Part shown: piece by piece, positions 63,059 through 64,000 of the stretch
Layout: each line of letters starts with the position of its first letter
Numbering within the stretch: the first letter of the stretch is position 1
Assembly (NCBI RefSeq): GCF_037975245.1
Contig: NC_092583.1
Span: 17,752,764-17,816,763 of the forward strand
Reading direction: 5' to 3'
DNA: 64,000 bases
From: Apostichopus japonicus
Taxonomy: Eukaryota > Echinodermata > Holothuroidea > Aspidochirotida > Stichopodidae
Notes under the pieces: generated by a model
What the model was told of the DNA's origin: nothing
The model's input: the letters and a program-made list of their open reading frames with translations, nothing else
Databases searched by the model: none
Made by a program: the position numbers and the translations under genes

Positions 63059-63318
63059 ATGTCGGAGGGTCCTGGAAAGAAACGGCCGTATATGGGCACT
63101 ACACCCGGGCGGGCCGGTGGAAGGCCATTGCTGTATGGCCCCGATGCCAAGAGCAGTAAGCTAGAAAGGGATAGAGGAATGCAGGCATCAAAGGTGTATT
63201 TGAGCTGGTGCTACGGGGACTGGGTCTCCAAAAAGGATCTACTCGAAAAAAGATTGGGGATCAAAAAAATGACTAATGCTACCTTTGCAAAGCATTTATT
63301 GGCAGACCATACGAGAAG
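63059..63318 (+). CDS. Exon 1 of an uncharacterised small gene (paralogue 2)
   Basis: ATG at 63059 (GCATGTCGG); the open frame extends upstream of it but the similarity to paralogue 1 starts here. It reads M-S-E-G-P-G-K, K-R-P-Y-M-G-T, G-G-R-P-L-L-Y-G-P-D, Y-L-S-W-C-Y-G-D-W and F-A-K-H-L-L-A-D-H-T-R-R, ending at AGAAG/GTATAC after two bases of an Arg codon, exactly as at 52827. The rest of the gene lies beyond the window or was not recognised. The family is unknown to me. Confidence 0.75.
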
Positions 63319-64000
63319 GTATACATATAAGCCCAATTTAGCGATAGGGGGGGGGGGGTATAGCGCTTTCGAGGGCTAAATCTCTGCGAAAACGACAAAG
63401 TTCGTGATCACTGAGAGGTTGCCGAAGTTTTTTTTTTAGATTAATTATATGTGCAGTCAATGAGAGATTTTGGACAGTAGAGTTTTGTGTAATACTGCTT
63501 GAGATTTAGCCTCTGTTAGCGCTATAGACTCTACCTACTGAATTTAGCTAACGTTACATTGTTTAAATTAAAGAACAGGTTACAGTACTACTACTGACGT
63601 GTTTGGTCTACTGAGCCTAGGCTACCTTGTTACATTAATTCAATAGACCGATGCTGGACTGCATAGGAGTATGCCTACAAACAAAGGCAGTAATAATATA
63701 GTAATAAAAACAGCCGAAGAAACTAACGACATGTCAATACATCGAGAGGCATAGACTAGTACTGCGGTACATGCTTGCGGTAGCCTACTTGATGTAACTT
63801 GTAAATATAACCTAGTCTGGGCCGAACAGGTTTATTCAGGCTGGTTATGCTTTTCTACTTAAAAGTTACACTGGCATAGTAATCATCAGTAGGGAAGTCT
63901 GTGATATCATATGTCTTTAATTTATGATTTGGTAGCCTTGCAAATATGACTAGACCCTACATCAATGTAATATTGACATGGATTTGTAGGGAGATCTCTC
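63319..64000 (+). other. Probable first intron of paralogue 2
   Basis: AT-rich sequence to the end of the window, with a poly-G run at about 63349-63358. No second exon is seen. Confidence 0.5.

Overview
This is metazoan nuclear DNA. The genes have many small exons with GT-AG introns, the sequence is AT-rich, and poly-C/poly-G runs, (TA)n microsatellites, minisatellites and small inverted-repeat transposons are common. The gene content and compact introns suggest an invertebrate deuterostome, most likely an echinoderm such as a sea cucumber. That taxonomic call is inference. No rRNA, tRNA or CRISPR locus was seen.

Layout. (1) 1-11.5 kb: no convincing gene, only simple repeats, a 72-bp and a 31-bp tandem array, and one candidate small upstream exon at 8452-8497. 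(2) 11520-38196, plus strand: a nearly complete giant myosin light chain kinase gene (MYLK type). I reconstructed twenty exons whose splice phases all agree. They encode 2197 residues in the order: Ser-rich N-terminal region, ten Ig domains with two DFRxxL actin-binding motifs between the seventh and eighth, one fibronectin III domain, the kinase, a calmodulin-binding autoinhibitory helix, and a telokin-like C-terminal Ig domain. Its 5' end is missing or not recognised. Its introns hold several small transposons, two of them with a second transposon nested inside, and a perfect 62-bp hairpin. (3) 39-43.8 kb: no gene, and a 514-bp octamer array at 42964-43477. (4) 44572-50279, minus strand: a four-exon gene for an 842-residue nuclear protein with an N-terminal helical-looking module, an acidic/basic linker, AT-hooks and about seven C2H2 zinc fingers. 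(5) 52550-56533 and 63059-64000, plus strand: two paralogous genes of a family I do not recognise. Their first exons align without gaps over 80 residues (39 identities by hand count) and end at the same position in the same splice phase. (6) 50.3-64 kb also holds inverted-repeat elements and diverged tandem repeats.

How the genes relate. The kinase phosphorylates myosin regulatory light chain under calcium/calmodulin control; its DFRxxL motifs tether it to actin filaments. The zinc-finger gene and the two small genes may share an N-terminal exon module (an aromatic/basic helix with W, then FA-x-x-LL), in each case encoded by a first exon ending in phase 2. This is the least familiar biology in the window. 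The other notable signals are a strong excess of the perfect palindrome TGACGTCA across the kinase locus (15 copies, all left of 40.4 kb) and a group of inverted-repeat elements with different ends but the same internal core.
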